A stretch of DNA of 64,000 bases from Micromonospora sp. CB01531 (GTDB taxonomy: Bacteria > Actinomycetota > Actinomycetes > Mycobacteriales > Micromonosporaceae). Shown piece by piece: positions 34,109 through 42,763 of this stretch (positions are counted from its first letter, which is position 1; every line of letters starts with the position of its first letter). The notes under the pieces are model-generated. The model was not told the origin of the DNA and made no database searches. It was given only the letters and a program-made list of their open reading frames with translations. The DNA lies in assembly GCF_001905095.1 (NCBI RefSeq), contig NZ_LWLS01000059.1, positions 34,904 to 98,903 on the forward strand, read 5' to 3'. The translations under genes were made by a program, and so were the position numbers.

Positions 34109-35753
34109 CGGGTACCTCCGTGCGGATCTCGGTCGGCGGGGCCGGTGACGGCACCGGGGGCGCCGCCGGGCGGAGCTCGGTCTTGCGTACCTTGCCGATC
34201 GCCGAGTAAGGCAGGCTGTCGACGAACTCGACGGCGGTCGGGCACTTGAACCGGGCCAGGTTACGCGCGCAGTGGTGGAGCAGCTCCTCCGCCGTCGCCG
34301 TCGAGCCGGCCGCCCGCACCACGTACGCCCGGACAGTCTCGCCGGTCCGCGGGTGCGGCACCCCGAGGACGGCCGACTCGGCCACCCCGGGATGCGCCTG
34401 GAGTACCGACTCCACCTCGTGGGGGTAGACGTTGAAGCCGTTGACCAGGATCAACTCGCCGAGCCGGTCGACCAGGAACAGGTCCCCGTCGGCGTCGGCG
34501 TACGCCACGTCGCCGGTGGCCCACCAGCCGTCCGCGTCCGGCCCGCCCCGCCCGTCCGGCCAGTAGCCGGCGAACAGGTTGTCGCCCCGGACCACGATCT
34601 GCCCCGGGTCGGCGCCCTCCGCGTCGTCGGCGAGGTCGAGCTCGTCGGCGTCCTCCTCGACGGTGGGCACGCCGTCCCGCCACAGGTCCGCGCCGTCCGG
34701 CCCGACCAGGCGCAGCCCCACGCCGGGCAGCGGGCGGCCGATGGACCCGGCCTTGACCTGGCCGGCGACCAGCGTGGAGGTGAGCACCGGGGCGGTCTCG
34801 GTGAGGCCGTACCCGACGTGCACCCGGTGCCCGGTGGTCTCGGTGAAGCGTGCCGCGACCGCCGGCGGCAGCGGGGCCGCCCCGCACACCGCCACCCGCA
34901 CCGAGGCCAGCGCCGCGGCCCCCGCCGCGCCCGCCTCGGCCCAGGTCAGGAACATCGACGGTACGCCGACCAGCACGCTGACCCGGTGCCGGGCGAGGTC
35001 GGCGAGCGCCCCGTCCGGGCCCAGCTCGTCGACCAGCACCCCGGTCGCCCCGTGGTGCAGCACGGCCCCGAGCCCGGAGTTCAGGCCGTACGCGTGGAAC
35101 AGCGGCAGGGCGAGCAGCACGGTGTCGTCGGGGCCGACCACCGGTGGGTCGATCCGGCCGACCTGCCCGTGGTTGGCGGCCAGGGCGCGGTGCGACAGCA
35201 TGGCGCCCTTGGGCCGGCCCTCGGTGCCGGAGGTATAGAGCAGGACGGCGAGCTCGTCCCCGCCCCGGGCGGGGAGGTCGACCGGGCCGTCACCGTCGGT
35301 GACCGGCGGGGCGGTGTACACGGCGGCCAGCGCGGGCAGGTCGGCGGGGTTCACCCGGTCGCGGACCTCGGCCGCGCAGACCAGCACGGCGGCCCCGGAG
35401 TCGGCGAGCACGTACCGCAGTTCCCGGGCGGTGAAGCCCGGGTTGACCGGCACCGCCACCAGGCCGGCCCGGAGCGCGGCGAGGTAGGCGACCACGAAGT
35501 CCGGGGTGTTGCCGAAGGCGATCGCGACCCGGGGCGGGTGCTCGTCGCCGGCCGCCGGCCGCGCCGCCCCGACCAGTGCCCGGGCGGTGGCGGTGACCGC
35601 CGCGTCCAGTTGGGACCAGGTCAGGGTCCGGTCGCGCCAGTGCAGCGCGGGGCGGTCACCATGAGCGACGGCCGCCCGGCGGAGCCGGTCGGCGAGGTTC
35701 GGCGCGGAACTGTCGACTGCGTCCTGCACGGTGGCTGAGTCTGGCACAGCCAC
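34095..35753 (-). CDS. AMP-forming acyl-CoA synthetase / ligase
   Basis: About 552 residues. GTG 35753 is used; GTG 35747 and 35759 are equally possible, and the frame to 35966 is not protein-like. ANL-family motifs: LLYTSGTEGRPKGAML (ATP/P-loop), VHVGYGLTETAPVL, ATGDVAYADADGDLFLVDR, GELILVNGFNVYPHEVE and the catalytic lysine in IGKVRKTELRP. It adenylates a carboxylic acid and transfers it to CoA. An acidic insert (EEDADELDLADDAEGAD) lies near residue 375. The acyl chain length is unknown. Start of a three-gene unit with the glutaredoxin-like and HAD genes. Confidence 0.9.
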   Translation of the reverse strand: MAVPDSATVQDAVDSSAPNLADRLRRAAVAHGDRPALHWRDRTLTWSQLDAAVTATARALVGAARPAAGDEHPPRVAIAFGNTPDFVVAYLAALRAGLVAVPVNPGFTARELRYVLADSGAAVLVCAAEVRDRVNPADLPALAAVYTAPPVTDGDGPVDLPARGGDELAVLLYTSGTEGRPKGAMLSHRALAANHGQVGRIDPPVVGPDDTVLLALPLFHAYGLNSGLGAVLHHGATGVLVDELGPDGALADLARHRVSVLVGVPSMFLTWAEAGAAGAAALASVRVAVCGAAPLPPAVAARFTETTGHRVHVGYGLTETAPVLTSTLVAGQVKAGSIGRPLPGVGLRLVGPDGADLWRDGVPTVEEDADELDLADDAEGADPGQIVVRGDNLFAGYWPDGRGGPDADGWWATGDVAYADADGDLFLVDRLGELILVNGFNVYPHEVESVLQAHPGVAESAVLGVPHPRTGETVRAYVVRAAGSTATAEELLHHCARNLARFKCPTAVEFVDSLPYSAIGKVRKTELRPAAPPVPSPAPPTEIRTEVPDVQP

Positions 35754-36125
35754 GTCCACGCGGCCACGCCCCGAACGCCGGTTGTGCCGCCCCGCCCACC
35801 CGGTCCTGCGGACGAGACCGCGCGGTGGCCCGTCCGGCCCGCTCTCCGGGCATGCGGCGGCCGTCCCCTCCGGACGGCCGCCGCGACACGCCGAGGGCGG
35901 TATGAAAACCGCTCCGACCAGGACTTTCCACTCAGAACCAGGTTCCGATGCGAAAGTCAACCGCACACGACGGACAACGGGTCCGCCATCGGTGCGACAC
36001 GAGCGGAAATACTTCCGCCCTGTGTAACGGACTTGCCACGCGTGGGTGACGTTGGCCCTATCATCACTCGGGTCGGCTCACCCGATTTGCCGTGAGTCGA
36101 CACCCCTCAGCCCGAGGAGGCCCCC

Positions 36126-36281
36126 GTGCCTGTGAGCGCATTGGACCAGCACCTCAAGGGGATCTGCCGCCCGTCGGCACGTCCCGGGACGGCCCTGCCC
36201 GGCCGGGGCGTACCCGGTCCCGCCGCGACGCCGCGGCGGCCGGTGCGGCCGTGCCCCGCCTGGATCGGGGAGGCGCGGTGA
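36126..36281 (+). CDS. 51-codon leader frame overlapping the bldN start
   Basis: GTG 36126 has an excellent GAGGAGG five bases upstream, and the frame runs to a TGA at 36279-36281 that overlaps the GTG of the sigma gene (GTGA). The predicted peptide starts with an amphipathic-looking VSALDQHLKGICRP and continues Pro/Arg-rich. It could be a real coupled leader peptide controlling sigma translation, or an out-of-frame remnant of the pro-sequence that BldN carries in Streptomyces. Only the frame, the ribosome site and the overlap are seen; the protein has no known family. The rest of the gap from 35754 shows promoter DNA only. Confidence 0.5.
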   Translation: MPVSALDQHLKGICRPSARPGTALPGRGVPGPAATPRRPVRPCPAWIGEAR

Positions 36282-37315
36282 CCACCTTCGGCTACGCGGA
36301 ACGGCCGACCGGGGTGACCGGCCCGACCCAGCGGATCCCGGTCAACGAGCGGCTGGAGCCCGACGACGCCCGGTCGCCGCGCGGCGTCCGGCGCGCCGAG
36401 CTGGAGTTGTCACAGGCCCCGCGCACCGCGTCCGACGGATGGGGCCTCGCGGTGCGGGGCGAGGGGGCCCGGCGGGTCCGCAACCGCTCCCACCACAACG
36501 AGGCGCCGCCGCGCCCGGCGGTGCCCGGCGGCAACGCGAAGCCGGCCGCCAGCCGGCTCGGCGCCCCGTCCCGGCCGACCATGCCGGCGCAGGGCCGGCG
36601 CCCGGGCGACGGCCCGGCCACCGCCGACCCGTCGGCCGGGGAGACCGCCATCCTGCCGGCGGTGCCGGCCGCCGACACCGCGGTGCTGCCCGCGGTGCCC
36701 GCCACCGCGGCCCCGGCCACCGGCTACCCGAGCCGCCCCGACCCGTCCGACCCGGCCACCGAGGTCTGGGCTTTGGTCGAGCGGGCGCAGGCCGGCGAGG
36801 CCGAGGCGTTCGGCCTGATCTACGACCGGTACGTCGACACGGTCTTCCGCTTCGTCTACTTCCGGGTCGGCAACCGCCAGCTCGCCGAGGACCTCACCTC
36901 GGACACGTTCCTCCGCGCGCTCAAGCGGATCGGCAGCTTCACCTGGCAGGGGCGCGACCTCGGCGCCTGGCTGGTCACCATCGCCCGCAACCTGGTCGCC
37001 GACCACTTCAAGTCCGGCCGCTACCGGCTGGAGGTCACCACCGGGGACGTGCTCGACGCCGACCGGGAGGACCGGGGGCCGGAGGGCAGCCCGGAGGCCG
37101 CGGTCGTCGAGCACATCACCAACGTCGCGCTGCTCAGCGCGGTGAAGCAGCTCAACCCGGAGCAGCAGGAGTGCATCGTGCTCCGCTTCCTCCAGGGCTT
37201 CTCGGTGGCCGAGACCGCCCGGGCCATGGGCAAGAACGAGGGCGCCATCAAGGCGTTGCAGTACCGGGCGGTGCGCGCCCTGGCCCGGCTGCTGCCCGAC
37301 GGCTTCCAGCCCTGA
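36278..37315 (+). CDS. bldN: BldN-type ECF sigma factor
   Basis: 345 residues from GTG 36278 (GGGGAGG just upstream). An N-terminal extension of about 155 residues, rich in Pro, Ala and Arg, with repeats of TAILPAVPA/TAVLPAVPA, precedes sigma region 2 (VERAQAGEAEAFGLIYDRY, FLRALKRIGSFTWQGRD) and region 4 (LNPEQQECIVLRFLQGFSVA, then MGKNEGAIKALQYRAVRALA). The long extension, close similarity of the core to Streptomyces BldN as I remember it, and the adjacent RsbN-like gene support the name. BldN directs aerial-hypha genes in Streptomyces; in a Micromonospora-like organism the role may be sporulation. Confidence 0.85.
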   Translation: MTTFGYAERPTGVTGPTQRIPVNERLEPDDARSPRGVRRAELELSQAPRTASDGWGLAVRGEGARRVRNRSHHNEAPPRPAVPGGNAKPAASRLGAPSRPTMPAQGRRPGDGPATADPSAGETAILPAVPAADTAVLPAVPATAAPATGYPSRPDPSDPATEVWALVERAQAGEAEAFGLIYDRYVDTVFRFVYFRVGNRQLAEDLTSDTFLRALKRIGSFTWQGRDLGAWLVTIARNLVADHFKSGRYRLEVTTGDVLDADREDRGPEGSPEAAVVEHITNVALLSAVKQLNPEQQECIVLRFLQGFSVAETARAMGKNEGAIKALQYRAVRALARLLPDGFQP

Positions 37316-37593
37316 TCCACACCGCTCCCCCGCTCCGGCGGGACCGCCTCGCCGCGGGCTCCGCTACCCGTGACGACGATCACGCTTTGTGATTTCGCCA
37401 CCGGCCGCCCCGTAACCGCCGACCGGCGCGGTCCGTTTCTCCGGGTGCGACCAGTGGTTGTCCGGCGTCCCCCGGGCCACCCGGTCCGGTGCGCACGGTC
37501 GGCCGTCCGGGCCAGCCGTCAGCGTTCGCTGCCACCGGTCGCTGGTGACGACGACGGCCGTCCGGCCGTGACCAGTGAGAGGGGGTGCCTGCG

Positions 37594-38463
37594 GTGGACA
37601 GCAACCTCTTCTCCCGCCGGCGGGCCGAGCGTTTCGCGCAGCTCCTCGACGAGGCCAACGGCGGCCGGCGGCACCACGTCCGTTCCCGGGCCGACGACGA
37701 ACTCGCCCCACTCGTCGCGGTGGGCCAGCGGCTCGCCACCGACCGGCCGGCCGTGGCGGTCGACCCGGACTTCCGCGCCGGGCTGCGCGCGATGCTCGTC
37801 GCCACCGTCGAGCGGGAGGGCGTGGGCACCCCGGCGCAGGCCGCGACCGCCACGGGAAGCACCGGCGCCCGCGGCTCCCTGCTGCCGGCGGCGACCGGCC
37901 GGCGGGTCCGCGCCCGCGGGGCCATCCTGGTCGGCGTGGCCGCCGGGGCGGTCGCCCTCTCGGGCATCTCCTTCGCCAGCGAGAACGCGCTGCCCGGCGA
38001 CGCCCTCTACGGCATGAAGCGCTCGACCGAGCGCGCTCAGCTCGCCCTGACCAGCTCGGACATCAGCCGCGGACAGCTCTTCCTCGACTTCGCCCGGACC
38101 CGGCTCGACGAGGCGGCCACCGTCCACGGTGACCGGTTCGGCTTCGGCACCGTCCTGGACGACATGGACGCCGACACCCGGCAGGGCATCCGCCTGCTGA
38201 CCACAGTGGCCGCGCAACGCTCCGACCCGGCCCCGCTGGACGCGATCGACGCGTTCCTGACCGGCCAGCGGCACGCGGTCAGTGGCCTGCTCGACCGGGT
38301 GGATCACACCTACCAGGACCGCACCCGCCGGTCGCTCGCCCTGCTCGACGTGGTGGGCCGGCGCGCTGACGGGCTCCGCGCGGCGATCGCCTGCGGGCTA
38401 CCGGCACCGGCCGCCAGCGACGCGCTGGGCCCCGCCCCGGTCAGCTGCCCCGGCGACCGCTGA
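37594..38463 (+). CDS. rsbN: RsbN-like membrane-bound anti-sigma factor (DUF5667)
   Basis: 289 residues from GTG 37594, eight bases after GAGGGGG. The first 105 residues form a cytosolic part (LFSRRRAERFAQLLDEANGG) expected to hold the sigma factor. One membrane segment follows (ARGAILVGVAAGAVALSGIS, about 112-131), then an extracellular DUF5667-type region beginning ENALPGDALYGMKRSTERAQ. The order bldN-rsbN matches Streptomyces, where RsbN restrains BldN. The gap to bldN is long (278 bases) and has room for a separate promoter; I see no reading frame there. Confidence 0.78.
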   Translation: MDSNLFSRRRAERFAQLLDEANGGRRHHVRSRADDELAPLVAVGQRLATDRPAVAVDPDFRAGLRAMLVATVEREGVGTPAQAATATGSTGARGSLLPAATGRRVRARGAILVGVAAGAVALSGISFASENALPGDALYGMKRSTERAQLALTSSDISRGQLFLDFARTRLDEAATVHGDRFGFGTVLDDMDADTRQGIRLLTTVAAQRSDPAPLDAIDAFLTGQRHAVSGLLDRVDHTYQDRTRRSLALLDVVGRRADGLRAAIACGLPAPAASDALGPAPVSCPGDR

Positions 38464-38735
38464 CCGCCGGCCGCCGGGCCGGCGCGGCGGCGGCAACCGT
38501 TCGCGCCGCCGCACCGAGCCGTTCGCTCCTCCGCGGAGCCGTCTCGCGCCTACCGCAGCGAGCCGACCGCGCCACCGCGCTGAGCCGACCGCGCCGCGCT
38601 GCGCCGTCCGCGCTCCCGTGTGGAGGCCGGAGCCGCTCGCGCCACACTTCGCCAAGCGAACACCCGGCCGTTCCAGCGCGCCGGATAGGCTCGCCGGGGA
38701 ACACGTTCGCGGTCGCCGACGGGAGGGAGGTCGCC

Positions 38736-39614
38736 ATGGCCCGGACCCGGAAGGTGACGATCAGCACCGACGTCCACGGCCACACCGCCGGCTGGTCGGA
38801 GACCCGGGGGGCGCCCCCGGCCACCCCGACGTCCGACCCCACCGCCGCCGCCTTCTTCGACGTGGACAACACGATGATGCAGGGCGCGTCGATCTACTGG
38901 TTCGCCCGGGGGCTGGCCGCCCGGAAGTACTTCACCACCGGTGACCTGGCCCGGTTCGCCTGGCAGCAGGCGAAGTTCCGGCTGCTCGCCACCGAACACG
39001 CCGGGGACATGTCCCAGGCGAAGGAGGCGGCGCTCGCCTTCGTCCAAGGCTGGCGGGTCGACGACGTGGAACGGCTCGCCGAGGAGATCTTCGACGAGCT
39101 GATGGCCCCGCGGATCTGGGCCGGCACCCGCCGGCTGGCCCAGCGGCACCTCGACGCCGGTGAGCGGGTGTGGCTGGTCAGTGCCGCCCCGGTGGAGATC
39201 GGCCGGGTGATCGCGGCCCGGCTCGGGCTGACCGGGGCGATCGGCACGGTCGCCGAGGTGGTCGACGGGGCGTACACGGGCCGCCTGGTCGGCGACCTCA
39301 TGCACGGTCCGGCCAAGGCCGAGGCGATCACGCAACTCGCCGGGGTCGAGGGGCTGGACCTGGACCGCTGTACCGCCTACAGCGACTCCGCCAACGACCT
39401 GCCGATGCTGTCCGTCGTGGGGCACCCGGTGGCGGTCAACCCGGACCCGGCGCTGCTGCGGCAGGCCCGCCAGCGTGGTTGGGCCGTCCGCGACTTCCGC
39501 ACCGGGCGCCGGGCAGTCAAGATCGCCGTACCGTCGACGGCCGCCGCCGGGCTGGTCGCCGGCGCGGTCACGGCCGGCCTGGCGCTGCACCGCCGCCGCC
39601 ACCGCGCCGGCTGA
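38736..39614 (+). CDS. HAD-IB family phosphatase with C-terminal membrane segment
   Basis: 292 residues, ATG 38736, preceded by GGGAGG. HAD motif I is AAFFDVDNTMMQG (Asp42, Asp44), the cap follows (IYWFARGLAARKYFT), motif II region is WLVSAAPVEIG and motif IV is CTAYSDSANDLPMLSVVG. This is the SerB/CicA-like HAD-IB type. A C-terminal hydrophobic stretch (STAAAGLVAGAVTAGLALH) before an Arg/His tail suggests membrane attachment. It may remove the phosphate from a lipid or serine-type ester. The 272-base gap before it is GC-rich with a duplicated GAGCCGACCGCGCC and no frame. Confidence 0.85.
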   Translation: MARTRKVTISTDVHGHTAGWSETRGAPPATPTSDPTAAAFFDVDNTMMQGASIYWFARGLAARKYFTTGDLARFAWQQAKFRLLATEHAGDMSQAKEAALAFVQGWRVDDVERLAEEIFDELMAPRIWAGTRRLAQRHLDAGERVWLVSAAPVEIGRVIAARLGLTGAIGTVAEVVDGAYTGRLVGDLMHGPAKAEAITQLAGVEGLDLDRCTAYSDSANDLPMLSVVGHPVAVNPDPALLRQARQRGWAVRDFRTGRRAVKIAVPSTAAAGLVAGAVTAGLALHRRRHRAG

Positions 39615-39624
39615 ACCCGCCAGC

Positions 39625-40698
39625 TCAGGGACCGAACGGATCGGGGCGGCGTTCGAGCAGCTTGTGCAGGGTCTGCTGGATGGTCTCCCGCACCTGGTCG
39701 GCGAGGTTGAACACGACCAGCGGGTCGTCGGCCGACTCGCGCAGGTGCGCGGTGGGGATGGGCGGGCAGAACTCGATCAGCCACTTGCTCGGCAGCGGCA
39801 GCATGCCCAGCGGACCCAGCCAGGGGAAGGTCGGGGTCACCGGGAAGTACGGCAGCTTGAGCAGCCGGGCGAGCGGCTTGATGTCGGCGAGCATCGGGTA
39901 GATCTCCTCGCCGCCGACGATCGCCACCGGCACGATCGGCGTGCCGGTACGCAGCGCCGCCGAGACGAAGCCGCCCCGGCCGAACCGTTGCAGCTTGTAG
40001 CGGTCGGCGTAGAGCTTGCCGACCCCCTTGAAGCCCTCCGGAAAGACGCCGACCAACTCGCCGTTGCCGAGCAGCCGTTCGGCGTCCGGGTTGCACGCCA
40101 CCGTGCCGCCGGTCTTGCGGGCGATCTCGGAGACCACCGGCATCCGGAAGACCAGGTCGGCCCCGAGCAGCCGCAGGTAGCGGTGCGCCGGGTGCCGGTC
40201 GTGCAGAGCGGCGGACAGCACCAGCGCGTCCAGCGCCACCGTGCCGGAGTGGTTGCCGACCACCAGGCCGGCGCCGGCGTCCGGCACGTGCTCGACACCG
40301 CTGACCTCGGTGCGGAACCAGTCCCGATAGAGCACCCGCAGCAGCGGGTGGAAGACCGCGTCGGTCAGGTGCGGGTCGAAGCCGAACTCGTCCACCTCGT
40401 AGTCGCCGGAGAGCCGCCGCCGCAGGAAGGCGAGCCCCTTGGCGACCTTCCGGTCCCAGTGGTCCCCGGGCCGGTCCGCCACGGCCGGCCCCGGCCTCGC
40501 GACCGCCCCGGCCCCCTCGCCCGGCCCGGCGGCGGCCGGCTCGTCGGCGGAGGTGTCCGGCTCGTCCAGCGACGCCGGGTCGGTGGCGGCCGTCGTCGAG
40601 CGCCGGTGCCCGTTGCGCCGTGCGGGCTCCCCGTCCGGCCTCGGCACGGTCAGCGGTACGTCGTAGCGGGACTCGCCCCGCTCCTCGGCGCCGCTCAC
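39625..40698 (-). CDS. 1-acylglycerol-phosphate acyltransferase-like protein
   Basis: 357 residues, GTG 40698. The first 95 residues are polar and rich in Pro, Ala and Asp. The acyltransferase domain has GNHSGTVALDALV (block I, with six residues between His and Asp rather than the usual four), GTVACNPDAERLL and VGVFPEGFKGVGK (block III). PIVPVAIVGGEE follows. It likely acylates a glycerophospholipid precursor at the membrane. It is convergent with the HAD-IB gene and upstream of nothing on its strand; the epimerase lies 106 bases before it on the same strand. Confidence 0.85.
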   Translation of the reverse strand: MSGAEERGESRYDVPLTVPRPDGEPARRNGHRRSTTAATDPASLDEPDTSADEPAAAGPGEGAGAVARPGPAVADRPGDHWDRKVAKGLAFLRRRLSGDYEVDEFGFDPHLTDAVFHPLLRVLYRDWFRTEVSGVEHVPDAGAGLVVGNHSGTVALDALVLSAALHDRHPAHRYLRLLGADLVFRMPVVSEIARKTGGTVACNPDAERLLGNGELVGVFPEGFKGVGKLYADRYKLQRFGRGGFVSAALRTGTPIVPVAIVGGEEIYPMLADIKPLARLLKLPYFPVTPTFPWLGPLGMLPLPSKWLIEFCPPIPTAHLRESADDPLVVFNLADQVRETIQQTLHKLLERRPDPFGP

Positions 40699-40804
40699 GC
40701 CGCGGCCTCGCTCTGCTCCGCGGCGGCGCGAGGCGCCGCGCTACTGAGCCTGGCGGTTTGCGCGCTCCGCTCGCTCAACGCGCTGAGCCTGATGGTTCGC
40801 TCGC

Positions 40805-41875
40805 TCATGACCGCTCCCGAACGGCGGACCGGACCTGCCGGATGCTCTCCAGCACCAACTCCTCGGCCGCGGCGAGCTGGGCCCGGGTCACCACGACGCC
40901 GCCGTGGTGCGCGCGGATGAAGTCGTCGAAGGCGGCAGCGGTCGAGCGGGGCGTGAAGCCGTACTCGCGCTCCAGGCGGCTGGTGTCCACCACCCGACCG
41001 TGCACGAAGAGGTCGACCTGGTCCAACCCGTACCGGCCGAAGCCCAGGCTGCGGGCGATCGCGGCAGCCCCGGAGAGGCCGGGCTCCAGCACCGGTACGG
41101 CCACCCGGCCGGCCCGCCGGATGGCCTGGGTGAGGGAGAGCACCCCCGGCCCGGCGACGTTGTAGGTCCCCGGGTGCTCCTCGGCGACCGACCGGTGCAG
41201 CACCTCCAGCGCGTCGTCGATGTGGACGAACTGGAGCCGCGGGTCCCGGCCGAAGACCGTGGGCACGACCGGCTGCGCGAAGTAACGGGTGAGGGTGGTG
41301 TCCGCGGTGGAGCCGATGAACGGCGCGAACCGCAGCACGGTCGCGGTGACGTCGGGCCGGCGGCGGCGGAACCCGCGGACGTACCCCTCGATGTCGAGGA
41401 TGTCGCGGCCGAACCCGCCGCGCGGCACCTCACGCGGCTCGGTCTCCTCGGTGAAGACCGCCGGGTCGCGGAACGACGCGCCGTACGCGGCGGTCGACGA
41501 CCGGACCACCAGCTTGCGCAGCCTGGGCGCCCGCTGGCAGGCGGCGAGCAGCTGCATGGTGCCGATGACGTTCTGTTCCTTCATCGCCGCCCGGCCGCCG
41601 TGCTGCGGGTCAGGGGCGGTGGCCAGCGCCAGGTGCACGACCGCGTCCACGTCGAGGTCGGCGAGGAGACCGCCGAGGGAGTCGAGGTCGAGACGGATCC
41701 GTTCGACGCCGTCGAGCAGGTCGGCGAACTCGGGGTTGGGGGTTGGGTCGACCCCGATCACGCGGTCGATGCGGGGGTCGGCGGCGAGGCGGGCGGCCAC
41801 GTGCGCGCCGAGGTAGCGGCCGACCCCGGTCACGACGACGGCCCCCGGAGCACCCGAGGTGCCACCGGGGGTCAT
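40805..41875 (-). CDS. NAD-dependent epimerase/dehydratase (extended SDR)
   Basis: 356 residues from ATG 41875, with AAGG eight bases upstream; GTG 41920 is a longer alternative. The Rossmann loop reads VVVTGVGRYLGAHVAARL. Then come VDAVVHLALA, the active-site-like STAAYGASF (the Tyr is not followed by the usual YxxxK), VLRFAPFIG and FVHIDDALEVL. It probably acts on a nucleotide sugar or similar substrate, but the altered YxxxK region makes catalysis uncertain. It sits with the acyltransferase gene in the bldN neighbourhood. Confidence 0.82.
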   Translation of the reverse strand: MTPGGTSGAPGAVVVTGVGRYLGAHVAARLAADPRIDRVIGVDPTPNPEFADLLDGVERIRLDLDSLGGLLADLDVDAVVHLALATAPDPQHGGRAAMKEQNVIGTMQLLAACQRAPRLRKLVVRSSTAAYGASFRDPAVFTEETEPREVPRGGFGRDILDIEGYVRGFRRRRPDVTATVLRFAPFIGSTADTTLTRYFAQPVVPTVFGRDPRLQFVHIDDALEVLHRSVAEEHPGTYNVAGPGVLSLTQAIRRAGRVAVPVLEPGLSGAAAIARSLGFGRYGLDQVDLFVHGRVVDTSRLEREYGFTPRSTAAAFDDFIRAHHGGVVVTRAQLAAAEELVLESIRQVRSAVRERS

Positions 41876-41972
41876 GTCGTGCGCCTTGCGCGGCAGGCGG
41901 GATCGAGCCGGGACATCCACGGCCTGATCACCTGAGCCTCCGAGGGTCGACAGTTGGCAAGTGCTGCCGAGC

Positions 41973-41990
41973 GCCGGGCCGGGGCCCGGC
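41973..41990 (-). terminator. terminator hairpin after the bS22 gene
   Basis: GCCGGGC pairs with GCCCGGC over a four-base loop, six bases beyond the stop of the bS22 gene on the minus strand. There is no T-tract, as usual in actinomycetes. Confidence 0.6.
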
Positions 41991-41995
41991 CCCGG

Positions 41996-42097
41996 TCACT
42001 TGCCGAGACGGCGACGCTGGACGCGGGTCTTGCGCAGCAGCTTGCGGTGCTTCTTCTTAGCCATGCGCTTGCGGCGCTTCTTGACCACCGAGCCCAT
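41996..42097 (-). CDS. 30S ribosomal protein bS22 (AURKAIP1/COX24-type)
   Basis: 33 residues, ATG 42097 with AAAGG seven bases upstream. The extremely basic sequence begins [20 protein letters not shown] and ends RRRLGK, which is the small actinobacterial protein found bound to the 30S subunit near the decoding site (bS22). Too short for many gene finders. It stands alone between two intergenic hairpins; the 221-base gap upstream (42098-42318) holds its promoter. Confidence 0.93.
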   Translation of the reverse strand: MGSVVKKRRKRMAKKKHRKLLRKTRVQRRRLGK

Positions 42098-42136
42098 ACG
42101 ACAGCCTTTCGATGCAACGTGCGGGGCGGACCGGGT

Positions 42137-42157
42137 GACACCACCGCGGGTGGCGTC
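42137..42157. terminator. hairpin between the HTH gene and bS22
   Basis: GACACCACC and GGTGGCGTC pair at eight of nine positions across a GCG loop. It lies between the end of the HTH gene (42319) and the bS22 start (42097), both on the minus strand, so it may end the HTH transcript. Confidence 0.5.
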
Positions 42158-42318
42158 GGTGACCGCTTGCGGACAATGGACCGGACCAGCGTGGTGGGCA
42201 GGGCACACCAGGGTGCGGTCACGGTCGGGGTCCAGGGTAGCCGGAGTGCGTCAGCAGGACCAACGCGCCCCCGTCGATGCCCGTTACGTCGCACTCGGCG
42301 GCACGGCCGGCGCCGCGG

Positions 42319-42528
42319 TCAGGCGCTCTCCTGGAACGCGCCGCGGAGGTACTCGTGCACCGCGTGCTCGGGCACCCGGAACGACCGGCCGACCCGGACC
42401 GCGGTCAGCTCACCGCTGTGCACGAGGCGATAGACCGTCATCTTGGACACCCGCATCACCGTCGCCACCTCGGCGACGGTCAGGAACCTGACATCCGACA
42501 GCCGACCGTCGGACTGCGACCCGGCCAT
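42319..42528 (-). CDS. small MerR/excisionase-like DNA-binding protein (BdtA type)
   Basis: 69 residues, ATG 42528 with GGTGAG upstream. The whole protein is one winged helix-turn-helix: FLTVAEVATVMRVSKMTVYR then LVHSGELTAVRVGRSFRVPE. I recall a close Streptomyces protein (BdtA, SCO3328) encoded near bldN and controlled by BldD; the position here after epimerase and bS22 genes agrees. Its targets are not known. The 235 bases upstream up to the permease gene contain a single GTTTGATCATGGG stretch and no gene. Confidence 0.85.
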   Translation of the reverse strand: MAGSQSDGRLSDVRFLTVAEVATVMRVSKMTVYRLVHSGELTAVRVGRSFRVPEHAVHEYLRGAFQESA

Positions 42529-42763
42529 GGCTCACCGACCAATCCCATGCCCGGCGCGTGCCGCCGGGCCGGTTGATCCGGCCGGGCGAGCGACGCGCGT
42601 GTTACCAGTACGGTAGCGGGACGGCTGTGACCGGCGCGATCCCTTCCTCCGTTTGATCATGGGCCGCTCGCCGTTTTACCGCCGCTGACCTGCCGTTTTC
42701 CGCCCGTACGGGTGTCACGTCCGGTTCCTGGCAGCCAGCCCCGCGGCCGGGACGCCGCACGCG

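Noticed and set aside
36045..36068. GGTGA and TCACT half-sites upstream of bldN as a BldD box
   Set aside because: Spacing is 14 bases, not the 7 of the BldD consensus.
38464..38735. Duplicated GAGCCGACCGCGCC in the gap before the HAD-IB gene
   Set aside because: Two short copies in very GC-rich DNA are weak evidence for a functional repeat.
42651..42672. TTTGATCATGGG stretch resembling one arm of the 61-bp palindromes
   Set aside because: No matching second arm at the expected distance; possible decayed copy only.
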